This document shows, one piece after another, positions 28,711 through 36,731 of a stretch of DNA of 46,410 nt. Position 1 is the stretch's first letter. Every line of letters starts with the position of its first letter. The notes under the pieces are model-generated. The model had not been told where the DNA came from, ran no database searches, and was given only the letters and a program-made list of their open reading frames with translations. Position numbers and translations under genes: made by a program. Source of the stretch: Aureococcus anophagefferens. Its lineage: Eukaryota > Sar > Pelagophyceae > Pelagomonadales > Pelagomonadaceae. The stretch spans positions 1,369,609-1,416,018 of the forward strand of contig NW_008705566.1 in NCBI RefSeq assembly GCF_000186865.1. The letters are read 5' to 3'.

Positions 28711-30297
28711 TTAGAAGCTTACCCAATCGCGGCCGTAGGATCTTCGCGACAGCGCGTGGACGACGAGCTCGCGCCGGCCGTCGCAGCGGACGCGCGCGCG
28801 GCCGCGGTTCTGGCCCGACGCGACCCTGGAGAGCACGACGCCGCGGCACCAGGCGTCGTCGAGGCGCACGGCGACGGCCGCGCCGACCTCCACGGCGTTC
28901 GGCGCGCGCGGCGCGGCGCCCGCGGGCGGCGGCGGCGCGTCCGCCGCGTCGCAGGCGTCGAGGGCCGCGTCGACGTCCTCGCGATGGAACGAGCACGTGT
29001 TGAGCACGCGGAGGAAGGGCTTCGCCGAGCAGAGCCCGAACCCGAGGCGGCGGCAGACGGCCGCGCGCCGATCCTCGGCGCCCGGGCCGTCGGCGAGGCC
29101 CCAGGCGACGAGGTCCTCGCGCGAGAACGCCGCGCGGCCCGGCGCGTAGGGCCGCGCGCCGCGGAGCGCGTCGGCGACGACGTCGCTCGCCGCGTGCTCG
29201 AGCCCGACGTCGCCGGCGCGCTTGTTCGACCGCGCGCCCTTGGCCCGGAGCGTCGCGGCCTCCTCGGGCACGAAGGCGTGGAACCACCCGGTCCCGAGGG
29301 CGTCGCCGAGGACTCGGTCGACGGCCGAGCGGAGCTGGAGGCCCGTGAAATCGGGGTCCAGCAGCACGACGACGCGGCCGCCGCAGGCCGCGGCCCGCGC
29401 CGCGACGACGGCCGCCTTGCCGGGGCCGAGGGCGCTCCCGTTGAGCGCGAGCGTCGACGCGCTCGGCCAAGCCTCGGCGACGGCGGCCGCGTCGTGCGAG
29501 CCCTCGACGACGACGAGATCCCGCGGCCGCCGGTACGCGTCGATGGCGGCGAGCGCGCTCTCGAGGTCCGCGTCGCGGGCGCGGCGCGGAGGCGGCGCAG
29601 CTTCGGTTTCGTCGTCGACCTCGTAGAGCACGTTGCCCCGGCGCGTCGTCGTCTCTCGCAGCCCCGGCCGGCCCGCTTCTATCCAAGCGGCGAGCCGCGC
29701 GACGGCGTCGCCGGCGTCGGTCGTCGATCCGCGGAGCGCGTCGAGGAGCGCGCGCGCCTCGCGCTTCCGCGTCCGCGACGACTCGCCCTTTCGCGCCGGC
29801 CGCCGCTCGCCCCAGGCGTCTGGGCCCGCGGCGGCCTCGAGCGCCCAGCCAAAGTCCTGCGACCGCAGCGTCGCGACGTCGCGCCGCGCGCGGCACCGCG
29901 CGATCAGATTGGTGTCGGACGTGACGAGCAGGCAGGCGCAATCCAAATAGGCGAGCGCCTGCGCGAGCGCGTCGTCCGCGAGCGCGTACCGCCCCGAGAA
30001 GACCGCGGCGCCGCCGGCCGTCGCGGCCGCGGCGAACGCGTCGCCGTAGTCCCAGCACGTCACGCAGCGCCGCGACGTCGCGACGGCCCAGTCATCGACG
30101 AGGGTTTGCACCTCCGTGGTCGTGCGCGTCCAGCCGAGCGCCGCGCGGAGGTTGTTGCCGTCGATGAGGAGCGGAGCTGTGGTTTCGCGGAGCTGCGCCT
30201 CGACCTTGGCGAACCGCTTTTGCTGCTGCGGTGTGAGGTGCGATGGTGCGAGCGCTGACGCTGTTGTTGCCAATACTAGTAGGTGTGCTGTGATCAT
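28711..30297 (-). CDS. NYN-domain + RNase M5-type TOPRIM fusion, likely plastid-targeted
   Basis: 528 residues from the ATG at 30297, chosen because it starts a signal peptide ending TTASALAPSH, an ASAFAP-like plastid presequence. The upstream open frame is Ser/Arg-rich shadow of the divergent OTU gene. Residues about 42-150 form a YacP/Rae1-like NYN (PIN-fold) nuclease: LLIDGNN, WDYGDAF, LLVTSDTNLIARCRA. Residues about 258-380 form a TOPRIM domain with the RNase M5 pattern: VVVEGSHDAAAV (E265), VVLLDPDFTG (DPD 314-316), HAFVPEEA and VGLEHAASDVV. RNase M5 in bacteria matures 5S rRNA; YacP/Rae1 is a ribosome-associated endonuclease. A C-terminal Tudor-like segment follows (AVAVRLDDAWCRGVVLSRV). 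Likely role: plastid rRNA/mRNA processing. Plastid location and combined activity are inference. Confidence 0.82.
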   Translation of the reverse strand: MITAHLLVLATTASALAPSHLTPQQQKRFAKVEAQLRETTAPLLIDGNNLRAALGWTRTTTEVQTLVDDWAVATSRRCVTCWDYGDAFAAAATAGGAAVFSGRYALADDALAQALAYLDCACLLVTSDTNLIARCRARRDVATLRSQDFGWALEAAAGPDAWGERRPARKGESSRTRKREARALLDALRGSTTDAGDAVARLAAWIEAGRPGLRETTTRRGNVLYEVDDETEAAPPPRRARDADLESALAAIDAYRRPRDLVVVEGSHDAAAVAEAWPSASTLALNGSALGPGKAAVVAARAAACGGRVVVLLDPDFTGLQLRSAVDRVLGDALGTGWFHAFVPEEAATLRAKGARSNKRAGDVGLEHAASDVVADALRGARPYAPGRAAFSREDLVAWGLADGPGAEDRRAAVCRRLGFGLCSAKPFLRVLNTCSFHREDVDAALDACDAADAPPPPAGAAPRAPNAVEVGAAVAVRLDDAWCRGVVLSRVASGQNRGRARVRCDGRRELVVHALSRRSYGRDWVSF

Positions 30298-30466
30298 CGT
30301 CTTTTGCAGCCTCCCGATTGCGGCTCCATGCTTTCTTGCCACAGCTCGCTGAGATGCTGAACAGCAGCAGCAGTGCAAGGAGCCCAGGCGCGATGGGCCT
30401 GCTCTCAGAGCCTGAGGTGCCGGCGCAACAACAGTCGTAGCGCGCCGGTGCAACAAACAACGGTCG
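30298..30466. promoter_or_regulatory. Divergent promoter region, RNase M5-like / OTU genes
   Basis: 169 bp between start codons at 30297 (leftward) and 30467 (rightward). It contains CAGCAGCAG and CAACAACAG short repeats but no obvious TATA box. Both 5' UTRs must be short or overlapping. Confidence 0.45.
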
Positions 30467-31390
30467 ATGGGCAAGGGCGTCAAGGGCTCGAAGAAGGGCG
30501 GCAAGGTCGAAAAGGAGCGGCGCAGCGCCCAGAAGGAGCAGGCGCTCGCGAGCAAGCGCGCCGAGCGCGCCGAGCGGAAGCAGCACCGCAAGAACAAGGC
30601 GAAGCACAGCGACGACGAGGACCGGCGCTTCGCGGCGCAGCTCAGAGAGCAGGGCCTGCGCATCGTCGAGACCGCGGCCGACGGCAACTGCCTCTTTCGC
30701 GCGCTCGGCGACCAGCTCTGGGGCCGCGAGCGCGACCACGCCGCGCTGCGGAAGCAGCTGCTGGAGCACGAGGAGCTCGCGAGCGACACGTTCAAGTGGT
30801 TCGTCGAGGACGACGAGCCCTGGGACGACTACCTGTGCCGGCTCCGGCGCGACGCGGAGTGGGGCGGCAACCTCGAGCTCGTCGCGGCGGCGAACGTCTT
30901 CGCCTGCCACGTCGTCGTCCACCAGCTCGCGGCGCCGCGCCTCGAGATCCGCGCCGACGCGCCGCCGGGGGCGGCGAAGCGGACGCTGCACCTGTCGTAC
31001 CACGGCGCGTCCCACTACAACTCCGTGCGCGCGGCGGGCGACGGCGGCGGCGACGCGCCGCGGGGGCTGCCCCACCTCGACCCGCCGGAGGCCGGGAAGA
31101 GCTCCAGGGGCGCGCCGCCGCCGGAGGAGGAGGCCCCGGCGGCGTCGTGGGCCGACGCGGCGGCCGCCGCCGTCGGCGACGCCGTCGGGAGCCTCTTCGC
31201 CGATCCGCCGCAGGACGAGCCCAAGGCGAAGACGACGCGGAGCGGCGCGTGCCCCTGCGGGTCCGGCAAGCGCTACAAAAAGTGCTGCCGCCCCGCGGAC
31301 CTCGCGCGGAAGCGGCGCGAGAAGGCGGGGGACGACCCGGAGCCCGACCCGCCCCGCCTCGCGACGGAGCTCGCGTCGATCAGTATATGA
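30467..31390 (+). CDS. OTU-family deubiquitinase with C-terminal SEC-C zinc motif
   Basis: 307 residues. The N-terminus is a basic helix (KKGGKVEKERRSAQKEQALA). The OTU domain (about 60-190) has the catalytic DGNCLFRAL (D72, C75), an RRDAEWGGNLELVAAANVFA middle and the catalytic histidine in SHYNSVR (about H183). A flexible acidic/Ala linker leads to CPCGSGKRYKKCC (about 262-274), a SEC-C zinc-binding motif, then a basic tail. The OTU + SEC-C layout is known from plant and algal OTUD3-like enzymes, which cleave ubiquitin chains. All catalytic residues are present. No intron is needed. Confidence 0.9.
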   Translation: MGKGVKGSKKGGKVEKERRSAQKEQALASKRAERAERKQHRKNKAKHSDDEDRRFAAQLREQGLRIVETAADGNCLFRALGDQLWGRERDHAALRKQLLEHEELASDTFKWFVEDDEPWDDYLCRLRRDAEWGGNLELVAAANVFACHVVVHQLAAPRLEIRADAPPGAAKRTLHLSYHGASHYNSVRAAGDGGGDAPRGLPHLDPPEAGKSSRGAPPPEEEAPAASWADAAAAAVGDAVGSLFADPPQDEPKAKTTRSGACPCGSGKRYKKCCRPADLARKRREKAGDDPEPDPPRLATELASISI

Positions 31391-31618
31391 TTCCTCGGTT
31401 GATGGCGCCCACGCATGCGGGACTACTACAGGATAGACGAGAGAGACCTCCGATTTTGCAGCGGCCGCTGAGGCTTCAACACCGTCAACATCGGCCTGAC
31501 ACGCACGCGTTGCCCCTCGCTGTTGCAAAACAACTTGCTCCCCGCCTGTCACCGCTGTCATCTTCGTCGCCTCGCGTTGCCTTTGCGCGTGTCTCCCAGT
31601 TTGCGCAGCACCTGCAGC

Positions 31619-33006
31619 ATGCTCGCCATCCGCCAGTCCCTCGCGCGGCGCTCCCTCGCGCCGTCGGCGCGCGCGCTCTCCGCGGCGGCGGTCGAGGAGC
31701 CGCTCGCCAAGCCCGACTCGCCGAACTTCTCCAGCGGCCCCTGCGCGAAGCGCCCGGGCTGGAGCCCGGCGGTCTACGGCTCGGCGCCCGTGGGCCGGAG
31801 CCACCGCTCCAGCATCGGCAAGGCGCGGCTCAAGGAGGCCATCGAGAAGACGCGGAGCGTGCTCGGCGTGCCCGACGACTACCGCATCGGCGTCGTGCCC
31901 GCGTCGGACACGGGCGCGATCGAGATGGCCATGTGGTCCATGCTCGGCGAGCGGCCCGTCGACGTCTGCCACTGGGAGAGCTTCGGCAAGACCTGGTTCG
32001 GCGACGTCACGAACCAGCTCAAGCTATCGGACGTGACCGAGTTCAACGCGGCCTACGGCGAGCTGCCCGACCTCGCGGCGACGCGCAAGGACCACGACGT
32101 CGTCTTCACCTTCAACGGCACGACGTCCGGCGTGCGCGTGCCCGACCTCGACTGGATCGCCGACGACCGCACGGGCCTCACGTTCAACGACGCGACTTCC
32201 GCCGTCTTCGCGATGGACGGGGCAGGACAAGGGTGATTCAACGTCGCTTCAACGTGAGTGTTCCGCGCGCGCGCGTTCCGGAAAAAGCATCCACGCTTCG
32301 AGACCGTTCCGAGAGATGATCGCTCGTCCAAAAATCAGCCGAAACGAGTGGAAACCGGCCGAGAGAGGAGCCTTTGAAGTTGGGAATTTCGCACTCTTGT
32401 CCTGCCCAGGCGATGGACGTCGACTGGTCCAAGGTCGACGTCACGACCTACTCCTGGCAGAAGGTCATGGGCGGCGAGGGCGCCCACGGCATGCTCATCC
32501 TCTCGCCCCGCGCCGTCGAGCGCCTCGAGTCCTACAAGCCCGACCGGCCGCTGCCGAAGATCTTCCAGCTGGCCAAGAAGGGCAAGGTCGACGAGGCCCT
32601 GTTCACGGGCGCGACGATCAACACGCCGTCCATGATCTGCGTCGAGGACTACCTCGACGCGCTCACCTGGGCCGAGTCCATCGGCGGCCTCGAGGGCCTC
32701 AAGAAGCGGTCCGAGGCGAATCTGGCCGCCGTCGCGAACTGGGTCGACGCGACGCCCTGGGCCCACTTCCTCGCCAAGGACCCGAAGACGCGGTCCAACA
32801 CGTCCGTCTGCCTCACGCTCGACACGGCGCCGGACAACGTCAAGAAGATGACCAAGTACCTCGAGGACGCCCACGTCGCCTACGACATCGGCGCGTACCG
32901 CGACGCGCCGCCGGGCCTCCGCATCTGGTGCGGCGCGACCGTCGAGACGTCCGACGTCGAGGCGCTCCTCCCCTGGATCGAGCACGCCTACGCCAAGGTC
33001 AACTAG
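31619..33006 (+). CDS. serC: Phosphoserine aminotransferase, probably mitochondrial
   Basis: Exons 31619-32209 and 32410-33006 give 395 residues. The enzyme converts 3-phosphohydroxypyruvate and glutamate to phosphoserine in serine synthesis, using PLP. The sequence is of the SerC type found in alphaproteobacteria and Methanosarcina: [56 protein letters not shown] and the PLP-lysine motif [14 protein letters not shown] (lysine near 215). The start [20 protein letters not shown] is Arg-rich and Asp/Glu-free, like a mitochondrial presequence; the open frame upstream of this ATG is ignored. The only intron is introner B, inserted at AVF/AMDVDW in a strictly conserved stretch, which makes the splice frame certain. 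Intron retention would truncate the protein before the PLP lysine. Confidence 0.93.
32218..32409 (+). mobile_element. Introner B (family 1), 192 bp, intron of the phosphoserine aminotransferase gene
   Basis: A 192-bp element with inverted repeats CGGGGCAGGACAAG / CTTGTCCTGCCCAG (13 of 14 complementary) and an exact 8-bp duplication GCGATGGA at 32210-32217 and 32410-32417. The intron is 32210-32409: GC donor from the duplication, AG acceptor from the inverted repeat. Conserved protein sequence on both sides fixes the junction. About 95% identical by eye to introner A, and in the same orientation relative to transcription. Confidence 0.94.
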
Positions 33007-33390
33007 GCCGCACGCCGAGCAGCCGCCCACCAAGCTACCACCAAGCACCGCCGCCTCCGCCGCCCGCCACCACTCGCTGCCGCGCGCTAGAGCCGCGCGT
33101 CGTAAATCCCACTCCCTTGTGCGATCATCCGTCTCGCCGTTTTTGTTCACGGTGCGCCCAGCGTTCGACCGGCTTCAACAATTAGGCCGCGGGCCCGGTG
33201 CACTGGCCCACGGGTGCCAAACACTTGAGCAAACGGCAACCAGAGGTTCAACGTCGACATTGACTTGCAGTCGTTTCAGCCTCGACAAGCAAACGCTCCA
33301 AACGATGTGTTTGTTCCTGGAGTGTTCGCGTCGCTGTAACCGCGATCGTCATCGCCTAATCTTGAAACCGAAACACAAGCACTGGCCAGC
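33007..33390. other. Intergenic region, aminotransferase to ABC transporter
   Basis: 384 bp without a convincing gene. The first part holds a pyrimidine- and CCGCC-rich stretch, probably the 3' UTR. The second part is A/T-richer and contains TTCAACGTCGACATTGAC near 33247, similar to the subterminal sequence of the introners and to motifs upstream of other genes here. No TATA box is evident. Confidence 0.5.
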
Positions 33391-36351
33391 ATGCGCAAGC
33401 GCTACGACGGCGACCTCGAGGCCGGCGAGGCGCTCCTCCCCGACGCCGACGACGACGAGCTCAAGGTCTCGAAGCTGCCCGCCGGCGACGCCGGCCGCAA
33501 CCCGCGCGTGCGCCACGCCTGGCTCCTCGTGCTCGGCAGCCTGCTGCTCGTCACGGTCTGCAACGTCGGCGCCCAGGGCCTCGCGCCGCCGACGGCGGCC
33601 TCGGCCCTCTGGCCCTCCAGCTGGGAGTGGCCCGCGCGGTTCGCCGCGGCCGCGCGCGCCGCGGCCGCGGCCGCGGCCGCGGACCTCCGATTCACCACGT
33701 CCGACGCGCTCGCCGTCGCCTGGCCGCCGTCCCGCCGGTCCGCGCCGCTGCTCTCCGCGCTCCTGGCGCTGTCGCTCCTGGGCATCTACCGCACGTTCTT
33801 CCGAACGAGCAAGACCGAGGCCGCGCTCCGCGTCCGCGCGAAGAAGTGCCAGCTGCTCCTCGCGCAGATGCAGCAGACCGTCGCCAACGAGCGGGACCGC
33901 GAGCGGCAGGACGCGGCCCTCGCGGCGGGCGGCGACGTCGTCGGCGAGCGCGTGCTGGCCCCGGAGGTCGCGGACCTGCTGCCCCTGCTCTGGGACACGG
34001 AGGAGGAGCGCCACACGCTGGACCACGGCGTCGCGGAGACGGACGACGGCGCGGCGCTCTACGCGGAGGTCCGCGCGCTCCTCGGCGCTCGCTTGACGGC
34101 GGAGTTCCGCGAGGGCCTCGAGAAGACGCGCGCGGCCGACGCGGGCGACGTCTTGGACGAGCTCGAGCGCGCGTCGCTCCAGAAGTTCGCCGGCGGCGGC
34201 GTGCTCCGCAAGCTCCACCGCCTCTACGACACGAACGTGCGCCCCCACTTCGCGCGGGCGCAGAAGGGCTACAAACCTATCGCAACCCCGGAGCTCGCCG
34301 CGCTGGCCAAGGACGCGGGCGCCTACCTCCGCGCGCGCCGGTCCGGCGGCGCGATCCTGAGGCTGTTCCAGCCCGTCGCCGGGACCTATGCCTTCGGCAT
34401 GTCCCTCTTCCTCTTCGAGAGCGCCGTGGGCCCGACGCTCTGGGCCGCCATGTTCGCGCTCCTGGATTCGCTCGCGGACAAGACGATGGACAAGGAGGCC
34501 TTCTCGAACCTGCTGTTGGGCACCTTCGCCAAGTGGGCCATCTTCGTGCTCGCCCACGTCGCGGGCCGCGCGTTCATCACCAAGGCGCGCACGGAGTTCG
34601 TGCTCCACGCGCGCGAGTCCATCATGGGCGCGATGCTGCGGCAGGACACGGACTTCTTCGACCGGACGCCGTCCGGCGTGCTCCAGGAGCGGCTCTCCCA
34701 GGACTCGCAGCAGCTCAGCGACCACCTCTTCTCGGAGCCCATGCACCTGCTGCGCTGCGTGACCGTCTGCGTCGCCAACGTTTATGTCCTACACCGGATC
34801 GACCCGAAGATGTTGCGGTTCGCGATCCTGCCGGTGCCGGTCGTCGCCGTCGTGCAATACTTCGTCGTCGACTTCATGCGCAAGTTCGGGAAGCGGCTGC
34901 GCAAGATGGGCGAGCGCGCCGCGGCGGACACGGCGGAGATCATCAAGGAGGTGCGCACGGTCCGCGCGTTCGCCAAGGAGGACGACGAGCGCGACAAGTT
35001 CGCGTTCTCCTCCGCGTACCGCGCGCAGATCGACCTCTTCGCGCACGCGGTGCACGTCATCTGCTTCGACTGGCCGCTCTTCCTCTTGTTCATGGCGAAC
35101 CGGCTCTACGCGCTGCGCACGGGCGGCGCGGCGGTCTTCGACGGCGAGTTGACGGTCGGCGTCGCGACGCAGTTCGTCGTCGCGGTGACGATGATCACGG
35201 ACCACCTGCGCTACATCCTCGAGGTCGTCCCCCGGGTCGTCAAGTGCGTGGACCCCATCGTCCGCATCAACGAGCTGCTCGTGTCGAAGCCGCGCATCGA
35301 GCGGCAGCCGGGCGACGCGCCGGGCCGGAGCGACGTCGGCGGCGAACTCGTGTTCCGCGACGTCGACTTCGCGGTGCCCGGCAAGAAGATCCTGAACAAG
35401 CTGTCCTTCTCCGTGGCGCCGGGCTCGTCCGTGGGCTTCTGCGGCGCGGCGGGCTGCGGCAAGTCGACGTCGCTGAGCCTCGTGCAGCGCTTCTACGCGC
35501 CGACGGGCGGCGAGATCTCGCTCGGCGGCGCGCCCATCGAGGCCTACGACCCGCGCGCGCTCCGGCGCTCCATCTCCACCGTGTCCCAGGACAACGTGCT
35601 CTTCGCGACGACGATCCGCGAGAACATCGTCTACGGGCTCTCGGAGGCGGAGAAGCAGGCGCCGGACATCGACGCGCGCGTCGAGGACGCGTGCCGGAAG
35701 GCGTCGATCTGGAAGGACATCCAGGAGGTCTTCCCGCGGAAGCTCGAGTCCTTCGTCGGCGAGCGGGGCCTCAAGCTCTCCGGCGGCCAGAAGCAGCGCA
35801 TCGCCATCGCGCGGGCCATGATCCGCCGGCCCCGGTTTCTGCTGCTGGACGAGCCGACGTCCGCGCTCGACTCCGTCAACGAGGCCGTCGTCCAGGAGGC
35901 GCTCGACGGCATCCGCAAGGCGAGCGACTGCTCCATCATCGTCGTGGCGCACCGGCTGGCGACGATCCGCCACTGCGAGAAGATCGTCGTCATGAACCGC
36001 GGCGCGAAGGTCGAGGAGGGCGCGCACGACGAGCTGTTGGCGAAGCCCGTCGTCGCCGGGCCCGACGGCGTCCTCGTGTCGGGCTGGTACCGCCAGCTCT
36101 GGGAGACGCAGAACGGCGCCGCGGGCGACGACGTCCACGCGAACGCGTGGATCAAGCACCTCGAGAAGCGCGCGCGCGACCTCGAGAAGCAGCTCGCGGA
36201 GGCGCCTCCGCCCCTTCACTCGCGGCGCCCGCTCACGGACCGCGCGACGACCAAGACCTTCTTCCCCGCGCCCGTCGACGACAAGGACCTCCGCGCCGAC
36301 TCGCCGCCGCTCCTCGTCCGCAAGTACTCCGACAACTCCGACCGCGTGTGA
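33391..36351 (+). CDS. ABCB-type ABC transporter (half-transporter)
   Basis: 986 residues from the ATG at 33391. An N-terminal extension has two hydrophobic segments (HAWLLVLGSLLLVTVCNVGA; APLLSALLALSLLGIY) and a long soluble region. A single six-helix type transmembrane domain (about 325-620) follows, with FDRTPSGVLQERLSQDSQQL and the coupling-helix region typical of ABCB/TAP exporters. The nucleotide-binding domain (about 650-890) is complete: Walker A GAAGCGKST, Q-loop VSQDN, signature LSGGQKQRIAIARAM, Walker B FLLLDEPTSALD, switch VAHRLATIRHC. It likely works as a dimer exporting peptides, lipids or conjugates; substrate and membrane cannot be read. The stop overlaps a strong donor-like GTGTGAG at 36346, and an in-frame Lys/Ala/Pro tail exists downstream, so an alternative longer C-terminus is possible. 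Confidence 0.92.
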   Translation: MRKRYDGDLEAGEALLPDADDDELKVSKLPAGDAGRNPRVRHAWLLVLGSLLLVTVCNVGAQGLAPPTAASALWPSSWEWPARFAAAARAAAAAAAADLRFTTSDALAVAWPPSRRSAPLLSALLALSLLGIYRTFFRTSKTEAALRVRAKKCQLLLAQMQQTVANERDRERQDAALAAGGDVVGERVLAPEVADLLPLLWDTEEERHTLDHGVAETDDGAALYAEVRALLGARLTAEFREGLEKTRAADAGDVLDELERASLQKFAGGGVLRKLHRLYDTNVRPHFARAQKGYKPIATPELAALAKDAGAYLRARRSGGAILRLFQPVAGTYAFGMSLFLFESAVGPTLWAAMFALLDSLADKTMDKEAFSNLLLGTFAKWAIFVLAHVAGRAFITKARTEFVLHARESIMGAMLRQDTDFFDRTPSGVLQERLSQDSQQLSDHLFSEPMHLLRCVTVCVANVYVLHRIDPKMLRFAILPVPVVAVVQYFVVDFMRKFGKRLRKMGERAAADTAEIIKEVRTVRAFAKEDDERDKFAFSSAYRAQIDLFAHAVHVICFDWPLFLLFMANRLYALRTGGAAVFDGELTVGVATQFVVAVTMITDHLRYILEVVPRVVKCVDPIVRINELLVSKPRIERQPGDAPGRSDVGGELVFRDVDFAVPGKKILNKLSFSVAPGSSVGFCGAAGCGKSTSLSLVQRFYAPTGGEISLGGAPIEAYDPRALRRSISTVSQDNVLFATTIRENIVYGLSEAEKQAPDIDARVEDACRKASIWKDIQEVFPRKLESFVGERGLKLSGGQKQRIAIARAMIRRPRFLLLDEPTSALDSVNEAVVQEALDGIRKASDCSIIVVAHRLATIRHCEKIVVMNRGAKVEEGAHDELLAKPVVAGPDGVLVSGWYRQLWETQNGAAGDDVHANAWIKHLEKRARDLEKQLAEAPPPLHSRRPLTDRATTKTFFPAPVDDKDLRADSPPLLVRKYSDNSDRV

Positions 36352-36731
36352 GCCTCCGAGGCCGCGCCCCTGGAGCCGCCGGTCCCCCTTTTTTCCTCAA
36401 TTCCCACTGGATCTAATCGGAATTCGCCGCCGTACGGTGGCCCGGGAGCTTCAAGATCAGAATATTCGAAGAAGGCCGTCGCCGAGCGCGCCGCGGCGAA
36501 GAAGGACGCCGCGACCGCGACGAAGGGCGCCAAGAAGGGCGCGCCGGCGCCCGCGGCCGCGCCCCCCGTCGAGGCCGCGCCCGCGCCCGCGGCCGAGGCG
36601 CCGGCGCCCGCGGCCGACGGCGCGGCCGCTCCGGCTCCGGCGGGCGACGGCGCGGCGCCCGCGCCCGCCGCGCCCGCCGCGCCCGCCGCGCCCGCCGCGC
36701 CGTGAGCCTAGGTCCTTACGACTCGGGGGAT
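36352..36731. other. 3' region with possible extra transporter exon (Lys/Ala/Pro-rich frame 36469-36705)
   Basis: Between the convergent ABC transporter and kinesin stops. An open frame without ATG (36469-36705) encodes KKAVAERAAAKKDAATATKG followed by Ala/Pro repeats and a TGA stop. If 36346-36471 were spliced (GTGTGAG donor, GAAG acceptor) it would extend the transporter in phase by about 77 residues. The acceptor context is weak, so it may be only GC-rich UTR. Confidence 0.35.

Noticed and set aside
31523..32236. Longer N-terminus for phosphoserine aminotransferase beginning 96 bp upstream
   Set aside because: The added segment is Cys/His/Arg-rich UTR-like sequence. The ATG at 31619 starts a good mitochondrial presequence.
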